This document shows positions 24,408 through 36,214 of a stretch of DNA of 64,000 nucleotides, one piece after another (within the stretch, counting starts at the first letter, position 1; each line of letters starts with the position of its first letter). The translations under genes and the position numbers were made by a program. The DNA comes from Periplaneta americana. Lineage: Eukaryota; Arthropoda; Insecta; Blattodea; Blattidae. The DNA is taken from assembly GCF_040183065.1 (NCBI RefSeq), contig NC_091120.1:22229708-22293707 (forward strand), written 5' to 3'. The notes beneath the pieces are model-generated. The model saw nothing but the letters and a program-made list of their open reading frames with translations. It was not told the DNA's origin and ran no database searches.

Positions 24408-24901
24408 ATATAATAGGTTTGTTCCAGCACGGTTCAGAATGTATTCTGAACTGCTTGCACATGCACAGTAGCTAATGTGTTCCAACAAGACTCAAACTGA
24501 TTCTGAACCAATACTGAACTCTCAATTCCCTGTTCCAACGTGCTTCAGAACTCGTTCAGAACGAGTGAAATTGGTTCTGGATTAAAAGCAGGAACTGGGA
24601 ATTCTGAACTATTGATGCATGCACAGATGGTTTAATCTGAAGTTATGGTTGAAATGCTTCGAGACTGGGCAAGTTAAAATAAAAAAAATAGTCCATCATG
24701 AGTTATTTGGAAGGTGATAGCGATATATTTTTACGAAGAATTAAGTTCGGAGAAATATGAATAACATACTGCACAACAACGCAGAAAAAAGAAAAGTGAT
24801 TGCGGTAAACTTAACGACGAGATTAAATAAAATAATTAGAATATACATTTCATATGATATCTTACTTTTTCAAGTAAGCAGATAAAGTAAATGTAAAATT
24901 G

Positions 24902-25251
24902 GTCCATCGCTGTGGAGTAATGGTTAGCACGTCTGGCCATGAAACGAGTGGGCCCAGGTTCAAATTCTGGTTGGGACAAGTTACTTGGTTGGGGGTTTTC
25001 CTCAACCAATTGAAGCAGAATTGCTGGGTAATTTTCGGTGTTGGACATTGGACTCATTTCGCCATCATTAATTCACATATCATCCATACAATAGCCCGGG
25101 TTAAATTCACGGTGCGACGTACTGTACCTGTACAAGAGCTCGGCCGTTTGGCTACCCAATCGTTCACAAAATACGAGTGGTAAGCACAATAAGCTTCAGG
25201 CTGCAGTGCAAGCCTTCGGGTCCCTCAGTTCTGTACAAGAGAAAAAAAAAA
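24902..25251 (+). mobile_element. SINE with shared head and different tail
   Basis: TSD GTAAAATTG (24893-24901, 25252-25260) after a poly(A) run. The first ~175 bp match the 4461 SINE (TCGCTGTGGAGTAATGGTTA, GGTTCAAATTC B box, ACTCATTTCGCC). The last ~170 bp do not (CGTACTGTACCTGTACAAGA, TTCAGGCTGCAGTGCAAGCC). The single pair of TSDs shows that the chimera inserted as one unit. Confidence 0.78.
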
Positions 25252-25260
25252 GTAAAATTG

Positions 25261-25599
25261 TCTGTTTACTCGTATTTTGTTACAATTTTACTTTATTTTA
25301 CAAAACTTTTATTAAATTATCATATTCTGATATACTCTACCAAGGTCAAGCTGTAATAGATAAATGATGTCCCCGATAATCTCATTATTTTGAGATTCTA
25401 TAGTTTTCCTTTGCTCCACCAAGGAAACGGTTCTCTCTCCGCCTTTGATCTGGAATAATAACGTAGTTTGTCTATGATGCCGGACTTCTGAACCACCCCT
25501 ATATCACTGCTCCCGAGTACTATGAATTTATTGTAACGAATGAGCAAACAAACCTTTTCAATACTTCAAAGAATGAAATTGGTGGCAGAATAAACGAAG
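25261..25599. other. no intact gene; old repeat sequence
   Basis: No reading frame with known motifs. The sequence around 25560-25599 continues across the foldback insertion into 25979 and beyond. Confidence 0.35.
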
Positions 25600-25611
25600 A
25601 CAACTAAGTTA

Positions 25612-25966
25612 AATACTTAGAAGGTCGAAATACAACAGTGTTCATAAGTTAAGATTTAAAATAATGGAGATAATTATTACAGTTGTCTGAACACTATTTA
25701 TTGATAAAATAATAAAATAAATAAAATTGGTTAGAAACCATACATGTTTTTGGGGGGCTGTGCTCCCCCATGAGTCCTCTTTAAGATACGACACACGGTA
25801 GAACATCTACACCATAGTCGTGGTACAACCACTGATGATGGGGGAGCACAGCCCCCGAAACATGTATTGTTTCTAACCAATTTTATTTATTTTATTATTT
25901 TATCAATAAATAGTGTTCAGACAAATGTAATAATTATCTCCATTATTTAAAAAAAAAAAAAAAAAA
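25612..25966 (+). mobile_element. poly(A)-tailed foldback retroposon, 12-bp TSD
   Basis: The target repeat ACAACTAAGTTA occurs at 25600-25611 and 25967-25978. Inside, arms of about 115 bp (25655-25772 and 25836-25950) are inverted: left AATAATGGAGATAATTATTA ... GGGGGGCTGTGCTCCCCCAT, right its complement. The loop is about 63 bp. The right end is an A-run of about 18. An unpaired 43-bp segment lies next to the left TSD. The TSD and tail point to LINE-style insertion of a palindromic RNA. Confidence 0.85.
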
Positions 25967-25978
25967 ACAACTAAGTTA

Positions 25979-27165
25979 CGTTTTAAACCCAGAAGTGTAT
26001 TTTTAAGGACAGTAAAAATGCAAACCTTTGGAAAGGAAATAAAGCTGGAGGGCTTGTGTTGTAGTTTTATGGCACCTAAACAAATCCTGTCCAGACAAAA
26101 TTTACCAACCATTCAATTCTTGAGGTAGCACAGAATCTGAGTGGGTAGTCTAATTGTGCGTTTGTCCCACCATCCACCCGTGTTAGCTAAGTCACGACTG
26201 AAAAAAAATGGTGGTAATAACTGGTACCAGGAAGACATACATGATCTTACACGTCATTGGCTGCAGTAATAAATCAATAAGGAAAATGAGCTTTAGACAA
26301 AACTTCAAATAATATAGGCTAAATTACAATACGTTAATGTAAAAATTTTGAATACATATATCTGAGAAAAAAAAATAGGTTATTCTCTGTAATTTTCTGT
26401 AGTTTTGCATTAGTTTTACAGAATATTCTAATATCTGCAAGTAAGGAAAGGTGGAAAATACATATCAACTAAGGTAAGATTTTGCTTTTGCAATGATAAA
26501 ACAGTGCTGCTAAATTCAAAATTTTCAGATCACGTGATAAACAATAAGTATGTGTAATCATTTATGGACTTATCTGAATATAACAGAAATAATTATCACA
26601 TTGATAAAGAGGCTTATAAATGCAGTATATTATCATATAATTGTTGAAGGTGGCATGTTTCATGATTTACAGTACTGTACATAAGGTAATAAAATACACT
26701 ATATTTTAAGTTTTTGTTACATAGGAACTACAACAGAATTTTCGATTTATTTGTAGACATTGAAATGAAATGGAGTAAAATACAATTAATACTGTTGAAA
26801 GCATAAGATATACCCGCAGAAAATAAAGTCACTATTGGTATTATAATTAATTAGCTTTCTGTTAGAGATTTGTATTAGAACTTCATTAAACAGTAGAGTG
26901 ATCCATAAAGTGAAGTCTTAAATACATGCCTTTTTTTTTATAAAAAGTATTAGTTATGTAGATATTGATTATAAAAAGACAATGTGCAAATGTTTAGGCA
27001 ATATTGAGTTACGTAATTACAATCGTGAGACAAACAAAGCAATATGGAGAGTAGTTAGTGTCTATATCAATGTAAGTTTAAAGAACGCAATCAAGTCAAC
27101 TGATTCATTACAAGGATATATTTAGACCAATTTTATTATGAGCATAATTTTCTTAAATATTACGA
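25979..27165. other. no gene seen
   Basis: A+T-rich sequence without recognised domains. The frame at 25903-26112 on the minus strand crosses the foldback tail and is fortuitous. Confidence 0.4.
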
Positions 27166-27167
27166 TA

Positions 27168-27356
27168 CCGTCGCGCGGGGTGACTTTGTGCCATTCGCAT
27201 ATTTCATAAAAAAACGTACGGAAGTAGTCTTTAAAACCGTCACAAGGTTTTAAAGACTACTAAACGTAAGGAAGTAGACTTTAAAACCTTGTCACGGTCT
27301 TAAAGAATACTTCCATACGTTTTTCGCGAATGGCACAAAGTCACCCCGCGCGACGG
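27168..27356. mobile_element. MITE with G+C-rich ends, TA target
   Basis: TA then CCGTCGCGCGGGGTGACTTT at left; AAAGTCACCCCGCGCGACGG then TA at right. The arms continue through TGTGCCATTCGC. Between them lies a second palindrome built from GGAAGTAGTCTTTAAAACC-type repeats. Its G+C-rich tips stand out in A+T-rich DNA. 189 bp, noncoding. Confidence 0.85.
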
Positions 27357-27358
27357 TA

Positions 27359-30051
27359 CTTTTAAAATTAAAGAAAGACTTGTAAAATCATATCACATAC
27401 AGTATCTAAATGTTTAATATAGTATACTATATACTTAAGTCTTGACTGAAGGAATAGGGGGCATTATATTAATTTTAGTTCAGTGTTTAGTTTGTTCGTT
27501 CAAACCATGACATTATACCGTCAAGACAAGTTTGAGCGTTTAATGGTCATGACCGTCATATTTTTAAATTGTAGAACTTTCATCTTTGACATACAAATGA
27601 TTTCTCAAATAAAGGAAACTGCATGTACCAGATGCACGTCTTCTGGTTGAGCAAGTACTTATCAATTTTTTTTTTTGCACATTTCCTCCTTAAATATTAA
27701 ATTAGAAAGAAACACTATGTAAAGAAGAAGTGACGTATTTTAAAATAAATATTTTAATCACACCACAATAAAATAATTTTGTATAATGAGAAGGAACAGC
27801 AAGAAATGTTATACACTTGATATAATAAATTATCTTTTTATTCATATAGGAAATTCCATATTTGTTGCATATTAAGGTTGGCAATAATTAACTGCACTAC
27901 GGATCCATTTCATACATTGAGTTTACATAACTTGAGCTTCATGTTCCTTTCCTTCTGTATTTAATATTTGAAAAACAGTTAATTTCAGGATTATATTTTA
28001 TAATTTGAAGACAGAGCAATGGCAAGAGATCTCCAAAGTGAAAGGCTAGTTAAAATCTAGGATTAAAAAAAATTACGAAATATTTGCAGGTACACTAGAA
28101 AAATGTATATAATATATAAGCATCATTCTTTTCTTTCAACTCGCATTTCGCAATTTAATTCAGACTTCACAACTTCATAAAATGTGATGAAAATAAGGTA
28201 CATCTGTTTAATAGATTTTTATGCATGGAAATTATTTGCTAACAGCTCCATTTATTGCATATTGTTGCTGATCCGAGAAGAATACAAGTAAATTTAGACA
28301 GTAAATATAAGAAACTTATGTAGAAAGAGAAATTACAGAATTTTAGAAAGCATATGTATTATTTACACAGTGGTTTTTCTGCAAATATGGCGGCCAACAT
28401 AATCATCAAAATCATTTTGTGATCTTTAGCACTGTTACGTACCCTACTTTATGATGCATACTTTCCCAAATAAATTAAAGTTTTAAGACAATTAAATTGA
28501 ATTCGTAATTTGTATGAATTCCACTTGAACAGTTATTTATGTATTTATTTATTTACCATCTATTTATCATTATGTATACACGAGTGGTACATATATGTCT
28601 TACAGTTAGTTGACTTTGAATTTTTGTTCCATTAAGATTTTCATCGTTTACGAAACTATAACAAACTACATATTTTTCCAACAGTATGATAATGCTTTAA
28701 TACCGGTACCAATACATGAAAATCATTAAAAGTTGACACTTCAAAACACAAGACTTAAGATTTTAGAGCTAAATCACATGCTTTAAATGAATTAACATTC
28801 ATGCTAAGGAATTCCATCAAGAATACAAATGCAAGCAGGATTGATAGATACGCAAATGATGTGGACTGATGGATACTATGTTTTGCATTAAATAAATATA
28901 TACCGGTACTATTTTTGTTAAATGTTATGCCATTTTTCGTAATAAGTTGAAGGTAATTTTAACGATGTTAGGGCAATTTTATAAGTAATAGATAATAATT
29001 TGAGCCCTGCCAATTAGAAACATTTCAGTGAAGAGAGAACTTGTTCTATGATTCCATGTTTTTCGTAGAACACATTTTTATTACACTATTATTTCACAAA
29101 TTATACTTTTTGTGTTCATCAGTAAGAAATAGGCCTATGAGAACTGTGTGAAAATGGAGCCAAGTTATTTTTATGAACCGAAAGATCACAAAATCTAGAC
29201 AAAGGATATTAAATTTGTTTCATAAATTCCAGAATGATTCGAGGATCTGATTTTTAATGCTTGTTACTCAATTTATCCTCATACTGAGATTTATGAAAAT
29301 ATTGAATTCTATCTTCATGCCTCGATACATCTTCTGAGGCCCAAAAAGATTTTATATTGTACAAATAATGAGATACAAAAACATCATTTAATAGCATACA
29401 CTGAATATTAGGAAGTAAAGTTATGTACATGTAATTTGAAGGAAATTATTACGTATACACTCAGGTATATTTTCATTAAATTTATGGTCAAAATACAGCT
29501 ACACGGGTGTCAGAAATATGTGTGTTGGATATGTGAAATCATGAATATCGTTTCAAGATGGGGTCTATTTTGATATTGCTTATATCGTAGAAAAAAATAA
29601 GTTTGATAATGCAGTACTGTTCTTTGCTACAAGACTATTTTTCTACTCCGTAGTTGTTCTTTTGTTCTTTCGCGTTTTGTTTCATTATGACAGCATTGTA
29701 AGTGTCTCAATCTTCTTTGACTTCAAGTTCTCTTAGGGTGAAGTGTACTTGTATTGCTTAATAGCTGACAAAAATCTGAGTAACTCTCTTTCCTAGGATT
29801 TCTTATTTCCCTCGCCAATCTTTAAGATCTTATACAGCTCTAGCAGTTTTCCACTTGAAGACTGTTCTCACGACATTTTTTTTTTTGTCAGTTGCTTAAA
29901 ACAGACTCTGATGACATTATCTATAAAATAAGCGAGGAGGTTTGTGGGAGGCAATCACCAGAAGGTCGTAAATTGATGCCATTATCTTCTAACCAAGACG
30001 AGGTACCATATTCAGTTTGTTTCACAGCAATATTTAACATAAAAGTTGATA
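27359..30051. other. no gene seen; long A+T-rich stretch
   Basis: About 2.7 kb without recognisable exon, RNA gene or transposon terminus on either strand. Confidence 0.45.
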
Positions 30052-30256
30052 CAAGGTGTGATTGGAAAGTTTTAAGACAGAAGCCACCACTGCTCAATAG
30101 AAGGGGGTAGGTTTGCCTGTGGGTTTCAGAGAGAAACCTTATTTTGTCCTTGAAACGTCCTGAAAAGATCACCGCAATATCTTTGTTCAGTAGAGAGTGG
30201 CAGTCTGGTGAGTGAAGACGTGTTTTTGGTTCTCGACAGATTTATCGATTTCGCAA

Positions 30257-31690
30257 ATGGATGAAAAAACGGAACGAGTTTATGTCAAATTTTGTTTTAA
30301 AACCAGGAAATCAGCTTCGGAGACTTATGAACTCTTAAAAACAGCTTTCGGGGATAAATATCTGAACCAGTCAAATGTTTTTTTATCTGGTTCAACAGAG
30401 TCAAAGATGGCCACAAATCAGTCGAAGATGACCCCTGGTCCGGCCAGCTATCTACTAAAAAAAAAACAACGAAAATATTGCGAAAGTTCGCGATTTAGTC
30501 GACTGTCGACTTAAAATTAGGGAAATGGCTGATGAACTGAATTTAAGTTTCTACGCAGTTCAGTCAATTTTAATTAAAGATTTGAATATGCGTCGAGTGT
30601 CCACCAAATTCATTCCGAATTTGTCAGATGAGCAGATACAACACAGACTTATACTTTTTTTTTTTTTTTAAAGATGAGACATGACAGGAGCGTTGCGATC
30701 GGAAAAACAACTGAATGTCACATAGCGTGGTAGGCCTGTTGCTATGGTAACAACGGTTGAGTTGCCAAACTTACAGTTCCCACGTAGCGAGTGCTTAATA
30801 GCTCTCTTGGCGACATTTATTGTGCACACAATGTTAGCATTGGCACGTTTCGTCTTTGATTCTCTGTTGATTTTTGTATTGTTTTCTTACCTTTGCGTCA
30901 ATTGTCAATGAATGTTTTAACGTCGGCCATTTTAACGACAATAAGCTTCCATTAGCTGGCAGCATGGTAGGCCATATTGGCAACATAGCACTGTAGTACC
31001 AAACTCGACCGCTTAACTGTCATGTTCCGTCTTTAAAAAAAAACAAGTATAGTGTCCCAAGAACTGATTAATCGGACCGAAAATGATCCAGATTTGTTAA
31101 ATAGGATAATTACAGGTGAAGAATAATGGGTTTATGAGTATGATCCAGAAACAAAGGTATGATCATCGCAGTGGATGAGTCCAGGTTACGAAAAAAGCGC
31201 GACAAAATTGGTCGAATGTGAAGACTATGTTGCTGGTTTTTTTCATTCTAAGGGTATCATGCATCACGAATGTGCCCCTAGAGGCAGACAGTTAATCAGA
31301 AATACTATAAAAGTGTCCTTGAGCGTTTGCGCGAAAAAGTGAGGAAGAAAAGGCCTGCACTCTGGCGAGACAAGAATACTGGACCCTCCACACGACAACA
31401 CATTCATTGTGCGTTCACAATTAGGGAATTTTTGGCCAAATTCCTGTGCTTCCATAATCCCCTATTCCCCTGATATAGCCCCTGCTGACTTCTGTTTCCT
31501 AAATTGAAATTTTCGCTGAAAGGGAACCAATATTAATCAATTGAAGACATCCAGGCAAATACGGAGAGGGTTCTGAACAACCTTGAGAAAGAAAATTTCC
31601 AGGAATGCTTCCAAAAGTGGAAACACCGTTGGAGTCTGTGTGTACAGTCAGAAGGGGACTACTTTGAAGAAGATCCATCACAATAGTCTC
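30257..31690 (+). pseudogene. mariner transposase pseudogene
   Basis: It starts MDEKTERVYVKFCFKTRKSA, the N-terminal helix-turn-helix of mariner transposases. After a frameshift in an A-run near 30468 it continues with VRDLVDCRLKIREMADELNL and DLNMRRVSTKFIPN to 30653. Past the MITE the frame resumes with VSQELINRTENDPDLLNRII and a TGEE block where TGDE is normal, followed by a stop in place of the usual Trp. Later blocks (DPETKV, DNTFIV) are interrupted by stops and shifts. A bind-and-cut enzyme cannot be made. Confidence 0.9.
30654..31047. mobile_element. MITE nested in mariner, TATA target
   Basis: Ends CTTTTTTT...AAAGATGAGACATGACAG and CTGTCATGTTCCGTCTTTAAA...ACAAG are inverted repeats. 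TATA flanks both sides (30650-30653, 31048-31051). 394 bp, noncoding. It must be younger than the mariner copy it splits. Confidence 0.85.
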
Positions 31691-31750
31691 TAAGTACTGC
31701 CATTTTGAAATTACAAGCCCAGTCTTACAACTTTCCAATCACACCTCGTA

Positions 31751-32208
31751 AAATGTTTAATGGGATGTGTATCTTCAATACAATGTTATTTGAATTAGCT
31801 AGTGATTTTTAAAAGGACTTGGTTGTCAAAAACTGTTCTCTAAGATAAATACTTAATGTTGCAAAACTAGGGACACATATTTGAAAGTAACACCCATCCA
31901 ATACAAGAAAGGCACTTGACGTCAACAAATGCACGTAGACGTCTACTGCAGACGTAAACAAACATTAATTCCGGGAAGCATGTGACTAATAAGAATGCAG
32001 TGATACGCTGCTGACCGGAGTACAGCTGAGTGTAAGCGACGAAATAGATCCATTAGTTGTTAAATATTATTGCTGCTTGTTACTTATTTTTTCTAAAATT
32101 TAGTAGTAAAACACGTTGCATATGTGTGTACTTTCCTTCTCAAGAACAGGAGAAAAATTACGGTATTTAATGAAACTTGCCATAGCATGTGATTTGGAGG
32201 TACAGACG
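31751..32208. other. no gene seen
   Basis: Region between the mariner and the next inverted repeat. No motif recognised. Confidence 0.4.
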
Positions 32209-32421
32209 GATTATTTAGTCCTGACAGCTCAGCGATGCGAAAGAGGGGAAGTAATAAGAGTAGTGGGGAGAGTTCCAGAGTAGAGATAAGGGCGAGCGGT
32301 CGGTAAAGGAATGCAGTACAGCTTAACTGTACTGAAAACACAACGCTATACCGCATGCGTAACTTAGTGGACTCGCCTGACCCAGACGCAGATTGCCGGC
32401 GACTGTCAGGACTAAATAATC
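32209..32421. repeat. inverted repeat (MITE candidate)
   Basis: GATTATTTAGTCCTGACAG at 32209-32227 is mirrored by CTGTCAGGACTAAATAATC ending at 32421. The internal 175 bp are G+C-richer. No convincing TSD. It could be a terminal or subterminal repeat of the transposon carrying the DDE gene that follows. Confidence 0.6.
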
Positions 32422-32557
32422 GTACTATAGAAGTGAGAGTGGACGAACGTTAGTGAGAAACAAGATGGTGACTGAGCGCGACCGATTTCAAATTTGCTGT
32501 GTGAAAACATGTGTGATCAGTGTTATAAGAAGCGTCCGAAGGGTAAATTGCTAAAGA

Positions 32558-33880
32558 GTGGTAAAAAAAAAACAAATAGTTTTAAATGTGTTCGAAAAGT
32601 TAACAGAGAAGAATCCTGACGTTGTAATAAATGATATAAGCCTAGTAAAATTAACCGCAGAGCTTACAGGCGTGTCTGAACATAGTGTTGTGAATGTTCG
32701 CAAAGAAGTCAAAGGAAGTGGTAATTTAAGGACGCCTTGTAAGAAGAGAAACAAACCCAGAACTGTTTGGGAAAGATGGAAGATTTTGTTAAATGCTATC
32801 CGATCTAAAGTGCATGCATACTTTTTCAAGAATGAACCGCCAACTTTAGACAAAGTGTCAAGTGATGTAAATAGTGATCCTGATTTACCCGACTTTAAAC
32901 GATCAAGCTTCCACAGTCTTTTATTAAAAAAGGTTTCGGTTTTGTGAAAAGAAAAACGGTTAACGTAATATTAGATAGGGACGATATTACTGTGTGGAGA
33001 CGAAAATATTTGAGACAAATTCGGCAGTACAGGAATACAGAACGAAAGAGAGAGACGAGACTTGGATTAAAGAGGGCTATTGTACTTCTGGAGTATGGGC
33101 TGATACTACAGTAGAAAACAAGAAGCAAGCCTTTTTGTCTGGTAATCTAAGGGGTTGCGATATCCGACTGGCAAAGGTAAAAGACTAATAGTTCTTCACA
33201 TCGGTAGTGATAGTGGTTTCGTGGACGGTGGTGCTCTTATTTTTGAGTTTAAGAAAACCGGTGACTACCATGAAGAAATGACTTGTGAAGTTTTTGAGGC
33301 GTGGTTTAAAATATCTTGCCAAAGCTCGAACCCGGGAGTGTGCTTGTGATGGATAACGCTTCCTATCACAGTGTAAGGTTATTACGGCGCCCGATTTCTG
33401 CATGGCGAAAGCAAGAAATCATGGACTGTTTAAAATCACATGGTGTGTCGTTTGATGTTACCCGTGTTAAAGTTCAACTATTGCAGTTAGCGCAAAGTAT
33501 AGTTGACAATAATGGGAATAACTATGTTATAGACGACATGGCAAAGAAAGCAGTTATACTGCAGTAAGATTGCCACCTTATCACAGTAATTTATCGCCTA
33601 TTGAACTCGTGTGGAGTAGTGTTAAAAGGTGGTACGTGGCAAGAAATAACAAGACTTTCAAACTGAAAGAGATGTGTCAACTTCTAGACACAACCTTGAC
33701 CCAAGTTACGGCCGAAATGTGGCAATCGGATATTCGTCACATCGTGAAGGAGGAAGAGAGAATATGGCAAATGGATGGTATCACTGATAACATGGTCGAT
33801 CGTCTACTTATTAATGTGGGGGAGAGGTCTTCTGATTCGGAGACATATGGGTGTTGCTGCATTACCTACAAGCGATAACG
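32558..33880 (+). pseudogene. DDE transposase, IS630/Tc1-related, frameshifted
   Basis: The first frame (to 32947) reads VVINDISLVKLTAELTGVSE and RTVWERWKILLNAIR, a helix-turn-helix region. After a slip in an A-run come ITVWRRKYLRQIRQYRNTER, DETWIKEG (first catalytic Asp), IVLHIGSDSGFVDGGALIFE, GDYHEEMTCEVFEAWFK, SVLVMDNASYHS (second Asp, about 33352) and LPPYHSNLSPIELVWSSVKR (catalytic Glu, about 33603). At least four frameshifts separate these blocks. All three catalytic positions are still visible. The Asp-Glu spacing is about 84 residues, far above the 34-41 usual in Tc1/mariner. A related fragment is at 63163. Confidence 0.8.
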
Positions 33881-34093
33881 ACTGCGAATGATATAGGCCT
33901 ACTCGTAAGTTAATAATATTTGCTTTAAATTAATTTATTATTGCCTGTGATATACAGTATTTGCATGTTTTAAATTCTTCATTGTACACTTTTCTTTTTT
34001 AATCATGAAAGTAAGGCTAACATGCAGACATCGGTAGGATCAATGTCACATGTACTTACTTAAAAACACGTGCTGGGCGTAGTAGGCCTAATA
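33881..34093. other. no gene seen
   Basis: Short spacer after the DDE pseudogene. No matching terminal repeat was found here. Confidence 0.4.
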
Positions 34094-34278
34094 CCACAGT
34101 CTAGTATATACAGTCACGAAGCTTGAGTTGTTGAGGGTACTAGGCAAAATAGACTATGCCGGTACTATTTCGCATTGTCTGTGATGAGGCGATAGTAGCG
34201 ATCCTAGTGGTTAGCAACTATCTGTGAATGCATATTCCCTACGTATTGAGCTTCGTAACTGTATGTACTAGATTGTGG
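34094..34278. mobile_element. MITE, TAATA target duplication
   Basis: Ends CCACAGTCTAGTATATACAG and TAACTGTATGTACTAGATTGTGG are inverted. TAATA flanks both sides (34089-34093, 34279-34283). 185 bp, noncoding. Confidence 0.8.
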
Positions 34279-34732
34279 TAATACAAAGTGCTAATGTTGA
34301 TGTCAAGCGTCTTTCTTTTATTCGATATTAGGATTATATTGAGATATTTAAAAAAAATTTGGAGTATGAATAAACAAAATCAGGAAAATGTAGAATTCAA
34401 ATCCAGTCGAACCTGGATACAACAATTTTCTGGGAACTAATGTATTCACCTAGTATGATAGTATAGACTGAAATATTGTAAAGAAAATTTATTACAATTG
34501 CTTTGCTGATGGTAATCAATATTTAACTGATACCTTCAGTTGTCCCTCATATATACAGTACATTTTAATCCATTCCTGTTTGATGTCTGTCAGTCTTTTT
34601 AGCTACTTCATGAGATTTCTAAATTTCATAATTTTTTTTTTTTTTTTTTTCACATGATCTATCCATAGCAGTTTGAGATCCAAATGTACACCTAAACCAT
34701 TTTAGATTCTTTTTACTATATTATAATACTTA
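34279..34732. other. no gene seen
   Basis: A+T-rich spacer with a T-run at about 34632-34650. Confidence 0.4.
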
Positions 34733-35474
34733 AGGCCGATTTCACCAAAATGTTACTAATCCACAATTAACTAATGGATGGCAGAATTTAGAAGAAAAGA
34801 AGAAATATTAAAAATAAGTAGAAATAAATTTCAATGCAAAAAAACCTCATCCCAATGTCTTCTGCAATATTGAATACGGGGTAATATGAAAGTGGATAAA
34901 AGGAAATGTCATGCAACAAGCAAAATGGAAATAATCTTGGATTTATGCTATTCCAGTGCCTTCAAATATAATATTCGGCTTACATGATAAATTTGTCACT
35001 CATATTACTTTAGTTGTTATATTTTAGGCAACCGAAAATTGGTTAAACTTTTCTTCAATAAATGTATCATTTAAATATTATGAAGTGCTTAACTATCCGT
35101 TGGAAATTCTAAATCACCTTCTGTACTATTCAAAATATGCAATGCTTATGTTTTGCTTAGCCTAAACTGCATTTGCTTATCTTTTTCGTCCATTGTATTA
35201 AAATAACCTTCTCTCTCGGAACTTATCCTCGCCCGTCTTGGTAAGAAATCATCATTTTCAAATATCAAGTCCATCATTCTTCTCGCCATGATGAAAATTA
35301 TTGTCGTTAATGCAGGATTACTTATTTAAATGGCAAATATTGACCAATTAACTTAAAAGTAGTTTAATGACAGCTTAAATACCAATTTGTACTGGTGAAA
35401 TGCATTGTCCCTTTTAAGTGTCAATTAGAACGATTTTAAGTGACAAAGTTAAATAAGCTCAGTGAAATCGGCCG
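34733..35474. mobile_element. nonautonomous element with GGCCGATTTCAC termini
   Basis: GGCCGATTTCACC at 34734 is mirrored by GTGAAATCGGCC ending at 35473. Termini of this form are known from Harbinger/ISL2EU-like elements of insects; that assignment is from memory. About 740 bp with no transposase. The exact TSD is unclear (TTAA at left, GTAA at right). Confidence 0.62.
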
Positions 35475-36214
35475 TAATGCTCAAATCGAATGACGTGAAA
35501 CGTACTTACGAGAAAATTTCTGAACTTACAGTTAATTTGGCAATTTATTTTTTATAACTTTTTATATTCAGTTCCACTCTCATTTTATCACACTTGATCT
35601 CGTATCCACCTTAATGAGATCATTACATTAAAAATGTTTCATTTAGAACATGTGGTGATTAAAGTGTGTCTTTTTTTTCTTTCACGTCCTGTGTTAGAAG
35701 AGACAATCAGTAAAGCCTCGAAGCTATTGGTTAATTTTTTTTCTTGGTTGACATTTCTTTCTTTTCCTAGCGATTTTATAACCTCCCTGCTTGTTATAAT
35801 TCAGCCATTTTACATGATTCAACCAGTTTGTGTTATGTTGTGTTGAAATTTAATTTATAGCTCGCATTTTTTTTTAACTTTGCTTTTATGTCTGCATACC
35901 CCATTTTTAATCATCCTGATCCTGAATTTCTTCAGAAATTCATTTCTGCTGTCTGTGATCGTCCTTTGTTATTTTGCTTTAATGTCTAAGCCCCATTTTT
36001 ACATCAACACACAAAGTTATTGCTTTGTAATTTGTATAATTTCATCTGGGTCTTTTCTTTGCCTTATTTTTTGAAGTCCATCGCCTTACTGTTTAGGGTC
36101 TGCAATATGTTTGAAAGCACTTTATGTTTTTCTGTGTAAAAAGTAACTGAATGTTATGCTGATAGTCCATCTGTTAATTTTCTTCCGCATTCAAGTCTTG
36201 AATTCCACTCTGAA
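35475..36214. other. no gene seen
   Basis: T-rich sequence. The hydrophobic frames at 35634-36074 reflect T-richness and show no family motif. Confidence 0.4.

Larger units (their letters stand above)
30052..31748 (+). mobile_element. mariner element interrupted by a MITE
   Basis: TA (30050-30051) then CAAGGTGTGATTGGAAAGTT at left; CAACTTTCCAATCACACCTCG then TA (31749-31750) at right. Without the 394-bp MITE the element is about 1.3 kb, the usual full mariner length. It encodes a broken transposase in plus orientation. Confidence 0.93.

Noticed and set aside
35634..36074. Hydrophobic frames suggesting membrane proteins
   Set aside because: T-rich DNA yields Phe/Leu/Ile-rich translations by composition. 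No other evidence.
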